A DNA stretch of 64,000 nt from Stutzerimonas azotifigens (GTDB lineage Bacteria > Pseudomonadota > Gammaproteobacteria > Pseudomonadales > Pseudomonadaceae). Where the stretch lies: contig NZ_JAAMRF010000010.1 of NCBI RefSeq assembly GCF_013522725.1, forward strand, positions 62,001 through 126,000, read 5' to 3'. The first letter of the stretch is position 1. Every line of letters begins with the position of its first letter. Of the stretch, positions 18,881 to 27,244 are shown in pieces. The notes beneath the pieces are model-generated. The model did not search any database and was not told the DNA's origin. It saw nothing but the letters and a program-made list of their open reading frames with translations. The position numbers and the translations under genes were made by a program.

Positions 18881-21796
18881 TCACGGCACCAGGGCGATCA
18901 AGGACTCACTGACCCCGGTATAGAGAATCGTCCGGTTCGGGCTGTAGGACTGGTCAGTTGCGTTGAAGTAGTCGAGATTCATGTAGTTGCCCAACACTTT
19001 GCTGATCCCGGAGGTTAGGCCAGGCGTAGCCCCGAACACACAGAAGCCATCCGCGTCAGCAATGTCGCGGGCCGAACGCAGATTCTTGTCGTCGAGGTTG
19101 GACAGCTCATCGATAAACAGTGGCAAGCTGACCTTGGTGTCGGCTTGCAGCAACTCTTTAAGCAGGAAGGCCAGCAGACGGCAGTTAATCATCACTGAGG
19201 TGCCGGTTGATTGGGCTTCGACAGTGAACTCATCGCTGCCTTGCAGCTTCACACGGTAATCGACGCTGACGATCAGGCGAGCCATATTCAGGGTTGCATC
19301 CCGACGCTGATCAGACTCGACGAACTGAGTACAGAATTTACCAAGGCGGTCGTAGAGGACTTGTGGTGGTAGCTCGCCTCCGGTCAGATTCACAGAGTCT
19401 ACGGTCTTAAGCAGCTCGTCGAATTGGGGATGTAGCTGGCAGTCGATTGCCACAGCCGTTAGGTTAGAGACCTTGATTGACGACAGGTGATTCTCGATCT
19501 CTTTGATAAAAGTACTAATCAGGGTGCGTGCGTGCCTGATCGACTGAATCTGGATCATGGTGTCATCGTTATGCTGAACCACTTGGTTGAAATGGTTGTT
19601 CTCTTCCATATCGAGACGACCATAGAGAACCCTGTACTTCTCATGCAAATTGCTAAGCGTTTCCAGGCTTACTGCACTGCGGTGGGCATGCTCGGCATCG
19701 TCGTCTAGAGCAACCGCAACTAACAGATCGGACACCAGCGACTTAATCTGGTTGAAGCTACGGCTGATAGCTTGACTGCGGGTTTCGATGGCATCCATCA
19801 ACTCCTGAGTAACCACGACCTCCTGACGCTCTGCACGTTGGTAGCCGGTTTTCAAATACTCCAGACGCGAATGCAGAATGTCGTTGACCGTCCTGCTCCA
19901 GCGGAGCATGGATTGTTCACGTTCCTTAGCGGCTTCCAATGCTGTTCTGGCCTGGTCAACCAGACGGTTGGCTTCGTCGAGTTGCAGGTTGAGCTCAAGG
20001 CAGCGGGCCTCAAGAAGTTCGAACCGCTCGGTAGCCTCGCCATGTTCCCGCTCTAATCGCACGAACTCCTGCTCAATGAATTCATGACGTTTCAACAGGG
20101 CAATGTTGCGTTCATCCTTCTCGATCTGAGCCTGTTTAGCCGCAATGGTGCTTTCGATCTGCTCAACTGACATCTTCGTCTTATTGGCAAGATCACTGGC
20201 GCGGCGCTTTTGCTGAATAAGGCGTTTCTGAACAGACGCTAATTCTTCCTTACGGCTCTGTAGCAGCTTTCCGGCATCGTAATGTTTGACCGGGACTGGA
20301 GTTGGACTACTCAGGAACGTGAGCGAACCATCCTGCTCATTAAACAGCGCGGTGAAACGGCTGATCGTCTCGATGTTACCCTCGAGCAATGGCGGACACT
20401 CGCCGGTGAAGACCTCCTGGTTCAGCGAGTAGAGGATGTCAGCTGTGCGGGTGGGGATCTGATCCAGATCCAGAAGTGACGGCTTCGCCCCTTCGATGAG
20501 GATTTCAAGGTCTTTGACCTTCTGGCTGCCGTTATTGATTTCGCGTGTTAGCTGCTCGAACTCACGACGAAACTCGCCATCGTCCTTGAGGGCGTTTATG
20601 TCGGCTCGATCCTCCTCGACCTGCCCCGCCAGTGCGGCAGCAATCTCTTCCGGTGTCATAGAAGCGTAGCCATGCATCGCCGTTGAGAGGTCGATGGAGT
20701 CTTTTTTGATCCGGTCGTAGCTCTTCTTGATCTCGCCGATTGCGCCTTTCAGCTCCTTGAGCTGGGTGTTTTTACTAACCGCCTGCTCACGCTGGTTGTC
20801 AGCACTTTCTTTGACCGCACTGTAGCTTGCAAAGCACTGCATGCGCGCGTCTAGGTAGGCAGAGCCCTGCTCGTTGATGCTCTGCTCAACGTCACACAAC
20901 AAGTTCATCAGATCCGAACTTTGGGCGTGGAGATCGGTGAAGTTCTGGGTGAAACGCTCCCAATACGGCTGTCCGTTGCGAATCACCTGGAGTCGGTTCT
21001 TTACCAAGCTGAGGGTTTCGTAGCGCGATAGAATTTCGATGAGGCTGACGTTCAGTTCGGCCTCAGTACGATCTTTTCTGCCCTCAATGATCGTAGCGAT
21101 GGTGTCCGGCAGAGTACGTTTATCTTTGGCTGCAATGTCGAAAGCCAGGTGAATCAGGCGCTTCCAGGCATCAATCTCACGAGCTTGGCTGCCACCGCTC
21201 TTGAGCGGTAGCAGACAGAAGCGACCTGCATCTGGGCGTGTCGGCTGGTGCTTGTAGATTCGCTCCTTGATATTAGCCACATCCTTGATCACCACAGCGC
21301 CTAGCCTTTTCAGGGTCGGCTCAATCTGTGAAGTCGACAAACCTTCAATCGGTGCCCCCATGCCGCCATTGAGGCTGGACTCATGATTCCAGAACAGGTG
21401 CTCGATTTTCGAATATGGCACTGGCACAGCAGTACGCTCATAGCTGTATTGCTTGGTGCCCATGTTAAGAATGATGCAGAACGCCCCGTGCGGATTCTCC
21501 GCTTCAAGAACCATGAAGGAGTTTCGCTCGGGGAAATAGAAGCCAAAAGTCGCATCTCGGCCGTAGTGGCCTTTTGTGCTCTTAAAGCTGAACTTTTGCT
21601 CACAATTGTGGAGATTTTCTTCGGGCAACAAGAAGAACTTCAACGCATTGAGCATAGAGGTCTTGCCCTTGTTGTTATCGCCGAGCAAGGCCGTATGTTG
21701 GTCGATACGAACCTTCGTATAGCAGTAAGCCCCACTATTAATCAGCACGATCTGCTTCATTTTGAAGGCTTCGTGAAACATGGATTCGATGCTCAT
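18881..21796 (-). CDS. jetC: SMC/MukB-like ATPase, JetC-like
   Basis: A 971-residue SMC-type ATPase. The N-terminal head has Walker A LLGDNNKGKTSML near residue 36; the C-terminal head has Walker B LPLFIDELSNLDD near residue 890, followed by a SARDIADADGF segment. Between them are two long coiled-coil arms around a hinge-like middle (about residues 430-560). Such proteins are the motors of the MukB, MksB and JetC complexes. It is shorter than typical JetC (about 1,100 residues). Its start overlaps the TOPRIM gene's stop by four bases (ATGA). The SMC identity is firm; assignment to Wadjet rests on the partners. Confidence 0.8.
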   Translation of the reverse strand: MSIESMFHEAFKMKQIVLINSGAYCYTKVRIDQHTALLGDNNKGKTSMLNALKFFLLPEENLHNCEQKFSFKSTKGHYGRDATFGFYFPERNSFMVLEAENPHGAFCIILNMGTKQYSYERTAVPVPYSKIEHLFWNHESSLNGGMGAPIEGLSTSQIEPTLKRLGAVVIKDVANIKERIYKHQPTRPDAGRFCLLPLKSGGSQAREIDAWKRLIHLAFDIAAKDKRTLPDTIATIIEGRKDRTEAELNVSLIEILSRYETLSLVKNRLQVIRNGQPYWERFTQNFTDLHAQSSDLMNLLCDVEQSINEQGSAYLDARMQCFASYSAVKESADNQREQAVSKNTQLKELKGAIGEIKKSYDRIKKDSIDLSTAMHGYASMTPEEIAAALAGQVEEDRADINALKDDGEFRREFEQLTREINNGSQKVKDLEILIEGAKPSLLDLDQIPTRTADILYSLNQEVFTGECPPLLEGNIETISRFTALFNEQDGSLTFLSSPTPVPVKHYDAGKLLQSRKEELASVQKRLIQQKRRASDLANKTKMSVEQIESTIAAKQAQIEKDERNIALLKRHEFIEQEFVRLEREHGEATERFELLEARCLELNLQLDEANRLVDQARTALEAAKEREQSMLRWSRTVNDILHSRLEYLKTGYQRAERQEVVVTQELMDAIETRSQAISRSFNQIKSLVSDLLVAVALDDDAEHAHRSAVSLETLSNLHEKYRVLYGRLDMEENNHFNQVVQHNDDTMIQIQSIRHARTLISTFIKEIENHLSSIKVSNLTAVAIDCQLHPQFDELLKTVDSVNLTGGELPPQVLYDRLGKFCTQFVESDQRRDATLNMARLIVSVDYRVKLQGSDEFTVEAQSTGTSVMINCRLLAFLLKELLQADTKVSLPLFIDELSNLDDKNLRSARDIADADGFCVFGATPGLTSGISKVLGNYMNLDYFNATDQSYSPNRTILYTGVSESLIALVP

Positions 21797-22611
21797 GGGC
21801 GCTCCTCAAGTACTACAGGTACCAAGTAGTTTTCTTGCTCAAGTACTCTGCTGCTATCACGCATAAACTGGATCAATTGATCTGTTTCAGATGACAACCC
21901 TTGATATTTAATGACCTCCTGCCGCTGCTGATCGGTCAAAGCGTACTTGGACTGAACCAAACGCTCTTTCACGTCAGGGGGGACAAGGAATACGGGAGGC
22001 TTTTCACGCAGTAAGGCTGTCAAAGAAGCGAACATCCGTAGGCCTCCCATGTCCACATCGAACAAGCAATACAGCTCATCGAACTGACTCAGTACGTTGG
22101 CATTCAGCCTGTTAGTCACCTGGTTGCCCGAACCGGAGATCAGCTCAATATCACTGGCTGTAACAGCCAAAATCCCAGCAATGAAAGGCAGCGTTTCATC
22201 GACTCGAAGGAAATTCTCCAGGTTCTCAACAATAACCCCCACCCTGCCCAGCACCCTCGGCAGCACCCATTCACCAGCCTCAGTTACCGCCACAGTCGGA
22301 TGCCGATGCCGAGCAGAGCGAAATATCAGTAACGATTCGGATACACCAACACGATGGCTATTGCCGTCTATAGCAGCTCCGACTCGGCCTCCAACATCCG
22401 ATGGCCTGAACCTCATCAAAAGCTCATCGAAGGCTGCCGTAAGAAGCACTTCGACGTGATAGCTATTTTTTTTAAGCTTCTTGGCCAAAAAAATGCGACT
22501 GATGTCTTCTCGCGCAACGCCTGCAGCCACAAGCTTTGCGATCAACGCATCAAAGTTGATGGGCTGCTGTGATTGAACTTTTGCCAGATAGCTATAAATG
22601 ACAGACGACAA
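21793..22611 (-). CDS. jetD: JetD-like TOPRIM nuclease subunit
   Basis: A 272-residue protein with an N-terminal helical, possibly winged-helix region and a C-terminal TOPRIM fold: the acidic motif VGVIVENLENFL near residue 130 and LFDVDMGGLRM near residue 190 supply the Glu and Asp-X-Asp metal ligands. JetD/MksG proteins are topoisomerase VI-like nucleases that cut plasmids held by the SMC complex. This one is shorter than usual JetD (about 390 residues), so part of the N-terminal domain is missing or reduced. It is the first gene of the operon, whereas jetD is normally last. Confidence 0.7.
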   Translation of the reverse strand: MSSVIYSYLAKVQSQQPINFDALIAKLVAAGVAREDISRIFLAKKLKKNSYHVEVLLTAAFDELLMRFRPSDVGGRVGAAIDGNSHRVGVSESLLIFRSARHRHPTVAVTEAGEWVLPRVLGRVGVIVENLENFLRVDETLPFIAGILAVTASDIELISGSGNQVTNRLNANVLSQFDELYCLFDVDMGGLRMFASLTALLREKPPVFLVPPDVKERLVQSKYALTDQQRQEVIKYQGLSSETDQLIQFMRDSSRVLEQENYLVPVVLEERP

Positions 22612-22815
22612 AATCGACTTCCTTGTGAAAATTGTTAGCCCTCAGGCATTTCAATAAATGAATCACCAAATCAGGACCCTCGCGGGGCTCCCTCGAAGAG
22701 AGCGATTCAATCGAATGAAAAACCTATGGATCAAGTGCGCCAAGGGAGAACCGCGCAGATCTCTCATTGAGCACAGCGCTCACGATATGTAAGCTTAAGC
22801 GACTCATCTAGAGTG

Positions 22816-22833
22816 TTTACCTGTACAGGTAAA
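22816..22833. promoter_or_regulatory. Perfect 18-bp palindrome, probable operator of the WYL regulator
   Basis: TTTACCTGTACAGGTAAA is identical to its reverse complement. It lies 23 bases before the ATG of the WYL-domain regulator, in the spacer shared with the divergent Wadjet-like operon. BrxR/CapW-type WYL repressors bind inverted repeats in their own promoter regions, so an autoregulatory operator is the simplest reading (inference). Confidence 0.6.
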
Positions 22834-22856
22834 GTTTTCGAGCAGGTGGAGAGCCA

Positions 22857-23732
22857 ATGAAACGAAAACAGTCGATTGAATCCATCCGCTGGGATTTGGC
22901 CCTACGCTACCGCCTGATCGAAACAGTAGCATGGTGGGAAGGCCGCTTGACCACGGGCCATCTGATGCAGAGCTTTGGCATCAGCCGCCAGCAGGCGTCG
23001 AAAGACATCAACACCTATATCAATGACCACGCGCCGCAGAACCTCGAATATGACAAGCATTTGAAGGGGTATGTGCCGAGCAAGCAGTTCAAACCGTTAT
23101 TCATCGACGACAGCGCCAGCGCTTATCTGCACCTGGTCAGCCAAAGCCACGACCGCGCCCCGCATGTGGAAGGGTTAGCTCTAGCCTACGCCCACACCGA
23201 AGTGCTGCAAGTACCGGATCGCTCGGTGCGCCCTGAAGTGTTGCGCCCTCTATTGAAGGCATGCAGGGCCGGGCTACGTCTGGAGTGTGAGTATGTGTCG
23301 TTCAATACGCCTCAGGTGGAAACTCGGCTGATCGCACCGCACACGCTGATCTACACCGGCATGCGCTGGCACCTGCGCGCCTACTGCGAGAAAAACCGCG
23401 ATTACCGGGACTTTGTGCTGAGCCGCTTTCGCGGCGTACCCGAGCTGATGGATGACGAAACCGAATACACGCGCGAGCTAGATCCTGGCTGGAGCACTAA
23501 GGTACAGGTCATTATCGAACCTGACTCACGCTTGAAACCCGAGCAAAAAACCATCATCGAAACCGACTACACCATGCAGGATGGTCGCCTGGTGATCGAG
23601 ACCCGAGGCGCGCTGGTGCAGTACGTCCTGCAGCGCTATCAGATCGATACGACCAAGGTGCATACCAAGGCCACGGCGCAGCAGATTGTGGTGGTGAACT
23701 TGGATGAGCTGCAGGGATGGCTTTATCACTGA
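22857..23732 (+). CDS. WYL-domain transcriptional regulator, BrxR/CapW-like
   Basis: A 291-residue regulator. The first 90 residues form a winged helix with the recognition-helix segment QSFGISRQQASKDINTYI. A WYL domain follows at about residues 125-205 with HTLIYTGMRWHLRAYCEKN, and a C-terminal WCX-type segment ends the protein. Regulators of this build repress defence loci such as BREX and CBASS until a ligand bound by the WYL domain relieves repression. It is divergent from the SMC operon, with the 18-bp palindrome in its promoter region, and its 3' end overlaps the convergent CHAT gene by seven bases. GGTGGAGAG precedes the ATG. Confidence 0.85.
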   Translation: MKRKQSIESIRWDLALRYRLIETVAWWEGRLTTGHLMQSFGISRQQASKDINTYINDHAPQNLEYDKHLKGYVPSKQFKPLFIDDSASAYLHLVSQSHDRAPHVEGLALAYAHTEVLQVPDRSVRPEVLRPLLKACRAGLRLECEYVSFNTPQVETRLIAPHTLIYTGMRWHLRAYCEKNRDYRDFVLSRFRGVPELMDDETEYTRELDPGWSTKVQVIIEPDSRLKPEQKTIIETDYTMQDGRLVIETRGALVQYVLQRYQIDTTKVHTKATAQQIVVVNLDELQGWLYH

Positions 23733-24784
23733 GTCCTAGGCTTAACCAATATGAGGTCGCTTTCATCGACACCATCACGCAGGTACAGCTCTGGAGTGGA
23801 GTCCTCTGAAATGCCCTCAAGCATCAACGCTGTCTTAGCTTGCTTGAAAGCAGCCGGAATTGAGCAGCCAAAGCCAATAGCCGAATAAAACTGCGCTGAA
23901 AATACGCGGGCAGCTTCGTCGCCAATTGACTGATTCATGCCAATTGCTGCATCCACATATTGCGTACATGCGGCCGCCTGGTTGAACGAGTGACACGTAT
24001 TAAAGAAAACCAACCGAACCGAGTCGTAAAGTTCAAAGGTGGCGACAATGCTCGCCATCGAAACCAGCTTAGCGTCGCCGTTTCGGTCTTGAAGAACGAG
24101 CTCATCCTGATCGCTGCCATGCCCACTAAAATGCACAATCGTGGGCTTAAGCTCGTTCATGTATTGCAGAATTTCTGCAGGACGCAGCGCCCATCTCGAC
24201 TCAAGCTTAACCGCGTCACGATGATCCGAAAGTCGAATTTTCTGGTGAATCTCACGTACTTCTTCATCCAGCAATAGCCTGCGGTCAGAGGCTGTCGCTG
24301 GATCAGTCGCAAAGAAGGCAACCTTAATTTCCTCGGGCAGCGCAGCCAACTTATCAATGCGGGCAGCAGTTTCCCTGTGCAGAGAATCATGCGTTTTCAG
24401 GCTGGACTCTACCTCTCGGAATTGCCGTTTTTGCGCCTCCTGCATTTTTTGCTGCTCCATATTTCTTTTCTTCAGCACCTTCGCTTCTTCGCTCTCCACA
24501 CGCAGCTCAGCTGTTGCCAGTTTTTTCTGCTCTGCGGCAATTTTCTTCTCCAGCTTGGCAACTTCAACCAAATGCTTCGCCTGCAAATCTGCATATCGGG
24601 TGGCTTCTTTAAGCTTGGAGGTAGCTGTAGATAACTGTTTGGTTTTGCTGGCGGCAGATCCAGCAGCAAGAGATTTTTTCCCCGCATCAGCCGCCTTCTG
24701 CGACTCCTTGGCCTTCAGGCTCGATAGCTTTGCTAGAGCGTCACGAACGCTGGCAACTTGACGACGATACATATCAACACTCAT
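23726..24784 (-). CDS. CHAT-domain caspase-like protease with N-terminal coiled coil
   Basis: A 352-residue protein in two parts. Residues 1-135 are rich in Lys, Ala, Glu and Gln and form a long predicted coiled coil, a type of N-terminal segment also found on TIR and other effector proteins. Residues 150-345 form a CHAT (caspase HetF-associated with TPR) domain with the catalytic His in VHFSGHGSD (residue 222) and Cys in VFFNTCHSFN (residue 264); both residues are intact, so activity is plausible. No cas genes are nearby, so this is not the type III-E Craspase effector. It is the last gene of a minus-strand cluster with a helical protein and a PD-(D/E)XK protein. An effector role in defence is inferred. 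Confidence 0.8.
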   Translation of the reverse strand: MSVDMYRRQVASVRDALAKLSSLKAKESQKAADAGKKSLAAGSAASKTKQLSTATSKLKEATRYADLQAKHLVEVAKLEKKIAAEQKKLATAELRVESEEAKVLKKRNMEQQKMQEAQKRQFREVESSLKTHDSLHRETAARIDKLAALPEEIKVAFFATDPATASDRRLLLDEEVREIHQKIRLSDHRDAVKLESRWALRPAEILQYMNELKPTIVHFSGHGSDQDELVLQDRNGDAKLVSMASIVATFELYDSVRLVFFNTCHSFNQAAACTQYVDAAIGMNQSIGDEAARVFSAQFYSAIGFGCSIPAAFKQAKTALMLEGISEDSTPELYLRDGVDESDLILVKPRTQ

Positions 24785-24950
24785 AGGTGCCCCATACAGT
24801 TTTCAAAAGCGGCGCAGCCGACAAACGAGACGAGTAGATGGCGAAAAAGAATGCCACCTTGTAAGCCAGCGCTTGGGTATAAACACAGTAAAGACAGATG
24901 CATGATTACGTCGTTTTAGAAAAGGCCCAGCGTAATGGCATGGCGGAATA

Positions 24951-25050
24951 TCAGTCCGGCTGACCACCATAGGCAACGCTAGCCAAACCCAATATCAGGG
25001 TCAAAGCAGCTATCAGCACAATGGTCAGTCAGCGAACTCAGCATGATCAT
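24951..25050 (-). pseudogene. Possible small membrane-peptide gene broken by a 4-base duplication
   Basis: AGGAG sits seven bases before an ATG. The frame as written stops after 23 codons. Removing one copy of the tandem CTGACTGA (plus-strand 25025-25032) yields a 31-residue peptide beginning MIMLSSLTIVLIAAL, with a single hydrophobic helix and a short polar tail. The good ribosome site and the restored membrane helix suggest a recently disrupted small gene, but nothing else supports it. Confidence 0.35.
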
Positions 25051-25328
25051 GGCGGATCTCCTCGGGTTGCGATGACCCAACCTTAGGCATCATTAACCTC
25101 GGAGGCGATACGTAAACTTTTAGCATGTAAACATTTAGAGCGTACGCCGACCTGCGCCGGCGGATGCGCCTTGCAGGATCTAAAAACTGACGACCACCAG
25201 TCATCGACAATTTCTCATGAGCAACGCCCTGATCCTTGGCGCACTGCACACCAGCAATGTCGCTGAAAGGCGCTTTCGAGTGCACGTCACACCCAGGACG
25301 AAGGGGGCGACAAGCGCACCCACCATCG

Positions 25329-26909
25329 CTACATTTGATGGTCGTACCGTGCCTTTTGCAGCATGAAGTAGACGTAGTCCAGCTTCTCTTCGGTCGGCTC
25401 CTCATCACGCAGCCAGCGCACCTGGATGCCCAAGTACTGAGCCCATTCAATGCCCTTCTTGAAGCCCCGGCGATCATCATTTTTTGCCGCGACCTCGACG
25501 TACTGGTTCACCAGCTTGTACTGGTTTTTACCTGCCCGGTACTTGGCCTTTTCAAAGGCCGCCTGGAAATGCGGCATAGCAGCCTCGAACTCCTCTTTAC
25601 GGTAGTGGTAGACCCCGCGTAACCAGGGCACCATCCAGCACAGTTGCTCATCCAGGCCGTAAGACGACACCTGAGTAGCATAATCATCAATTTGATTCAG
25701 CTGGGTTGCTGGAGAACCCTTGAGATCAAAACCTTTAAACAGAAGCTCGGCAAAACCGTGTGGAGGGGAAAATGCTGAGTGCCGCTGAATCAGGTCCTGA
25801 ATGGAGAGCACGGCAAAAAAGCCGTACTGACCTTTAAGCTCTTCAATGCCATCTTCGCCAAGAGCAGTTTCTTGGAGTTGCTGGAAAATGCCGGCAGCGC
25901 CCCGCAGCCTCGTATAGAAGAAATCCCAGTAGCGATCGCAGCCAGCAAACCAGATAACCTGGGCAATCTCACGGGACTCTTCTTGCCGAATCTGCTCCTC
26001 CAATACGGCCTTGAAATCGTTGACGTCATCGGCGATCCACAGGGCGTAATCACGGAATTGATTGCAGACATCGGCGAGGTACTGATGATCGTGGGCGCCA
26101 GTAATTTCCCGCGCTAGGTAGCTCGACACCCGAGCAACCATCAATGCCACGAGGACGCTGACCCGGAGCTCTTTAGGTATCTCTCGCCCGCTTTGAGCCA
26201 GTGCGGCAAAGGATTCTTCGAAATTTCTAAACAGAGCAGGCAACGCCGGAAGCCTCGGGCCCCGCGTCCACTTGATGGCGTTGTCGAGGTTCTGCTGATG
26301 TGTGCGGTTATCGCTTCGCGGATTCTTGCCTGGGTAGTGGAACTGCGTCTGCGAGAGATCACAGCGCGCATAGACCCAGCGCATGACCTTTTCCAAAGGC
26401 AAAACCAGGCTGCCATCTTCAGTGACTGTCGGCAGGTACCAGAATTTGTCTTCCGGTGTGTCGAGCGCCATATCTGCGATTCGGTGTTTCAGCAGGCTCT
26501 GATTCAGCGAAACGACCAGCAAAGGAATTGCCTTCGTCGAGATGAAGTACCGGAGGGTTTCAGCCTTGCTGAGATAGGTGCCCTCTTCGCGAACCAAGCG
26601 ACTGTATGCCTCCAGCAGATCATCGAGCGGATCGCCTATGGCACTCATGATCTGAATGCTGGGCAAATACGCTGTCAGGATGCTGCTGAGCGTTTGAATC
26701 ACCTGCCCAAAATTCGACAGCAGCCCGCCTTCTTCCTCGGCAAGCCTCGCCAACTGCTTTTGAATGGCCTTCTTCTGTGTCTCATCAATACCATCGCGGC
26801 TGGCTTCCTTGCTCTTACGCCGGGCGCCCTTGCGGGGGAGTACGCCGAATGCATCGTAGGCCAACTTGGCCAACTCGCCCTGGGTGGCAAAGCAAGTATC
26901 TCTACTCAT
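25329..26909 (-). CDS. Unrecognised helical protein with TPR-like C-terminus
   Basis: A 526-residue protein that I do not recognise. It has a charged, lysine-rich segment near residues 25-60, an otherwise mostly helical composition, and no signal peptide or clear membrane segment. Residues 430-505 contain consecutive helical pairs such as WLRGVYHYRKEEFEAAMPHF and the following repeat-like stretch, resembling one or two TPR units. No catalytic motif was found. It lies between the PD-(D/E)XK protein and the CHAT protein on the same strand, with gaps of about 335 and 545 bases that hold small broken frames, so co-transcription is possible but not tight. A scaffold or sensor role would fit its helical repeats (inference only). 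Confidence 0.65.
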   Translation of the reverse strand: MSRDTCFATQGELAKLAYDAFGVLPRKGARRKSKEASRDGIDETQKKAIQKQLARLAEEEGGLLSNFGQVIQTLSSILTAYLPSIQIMSAIGDPLDDLLEAYSRLVREEGTYLSKAETLRYFISTKAIPLLVVSLNQSLLKHRIADMALDTPEDKFWYLPTVTEDGSLVLPLEKVMRWVYARCDLSQTQFHYPGKNPRSDNRTHQQNLDNAIKWTRGPRLPALPALFRNFEESFAALAQSGREIPKELRVSVLVALMVARVSSYLAREITGAHDHQYLADVCNQFRDYALWIADDVNDFKAVLEEQIRQEESREIAQVIWFAGCDRYWDFFYTRLRGAAGIFQQLQETALGEDGIEELKGQYGFFAVLSIQDLIQRHSAFSPPHGFAELLFKGFDLKGSPATQLNQIDDYATQVSSYGLDEQLCWMVPWLRGVYHYRKEEFEAAMPHFQAAFEKAKYRAGKNQYKLVNQYVEVAAKNDDRRGFKKGIEWAQYLGIQVRWLRDEEPTEEKLDYVYFMLQKARYDHQM

Positions 26910-26956
26910 CTGGAATCCTTATACCCCCGGCCAGTGATGACCGGGGGAACGCACTC

Positions 26957-27111
26957 CTAGCGCTGGTTGGGGTTGAGTTGTTTGCCGCGATTGCCATGAA
27001 CGTGGGCATTAGTCGGGTTGGTGCCCGACGTGCCACGATTATTGTTCAGTGCATCCGAACGATGATTGTGCTGCTGACGCTGCTGGCTGGTGGTGCTGGG
27101 TTGCTTGGACA
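26957..27111 (-). pseudogene. Small Gln/Asn-rich protein gene with a one-base deletion
   Basis: A strong ribosome site (AGGAGA, six bases spacing) precedes an ATG whose frame reads MSKQPSTTSQQRQQHNH and then shifts to an early stop. In the next frame the sequence continues SDALNNNRGTSGTNPTN and ends GNRGKQLNPNQR. Adding one base near 27060/27061 gives a 51-residue polar protein. Small proteins with GTSGTN and GN(R)GXQLNPNQ motifs are common in pseudomonads (recalled), function unknown. Confidence 0.5.
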
Positions 27112-27244
27112 TGATTGTCTCCTGCAGGGTGGTTAGGAAGTCGCATCGTAGCCACCCGACTTGACGCGGTATCTAGGCTTTTTGGAGACGAACTTTCACA
27201 AACTCTGCGCACCACAGGTATGGCAAGCTTTTGCCCGCTGTGCT

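Noticed and set aside
23726-24784. Type III-E CRISPR TPR-CHAT (Craspase) effector
   Set aside because: No cas genes or CRISPR repeats anywhere in the window and no TPR array in the CHAT protein itself.
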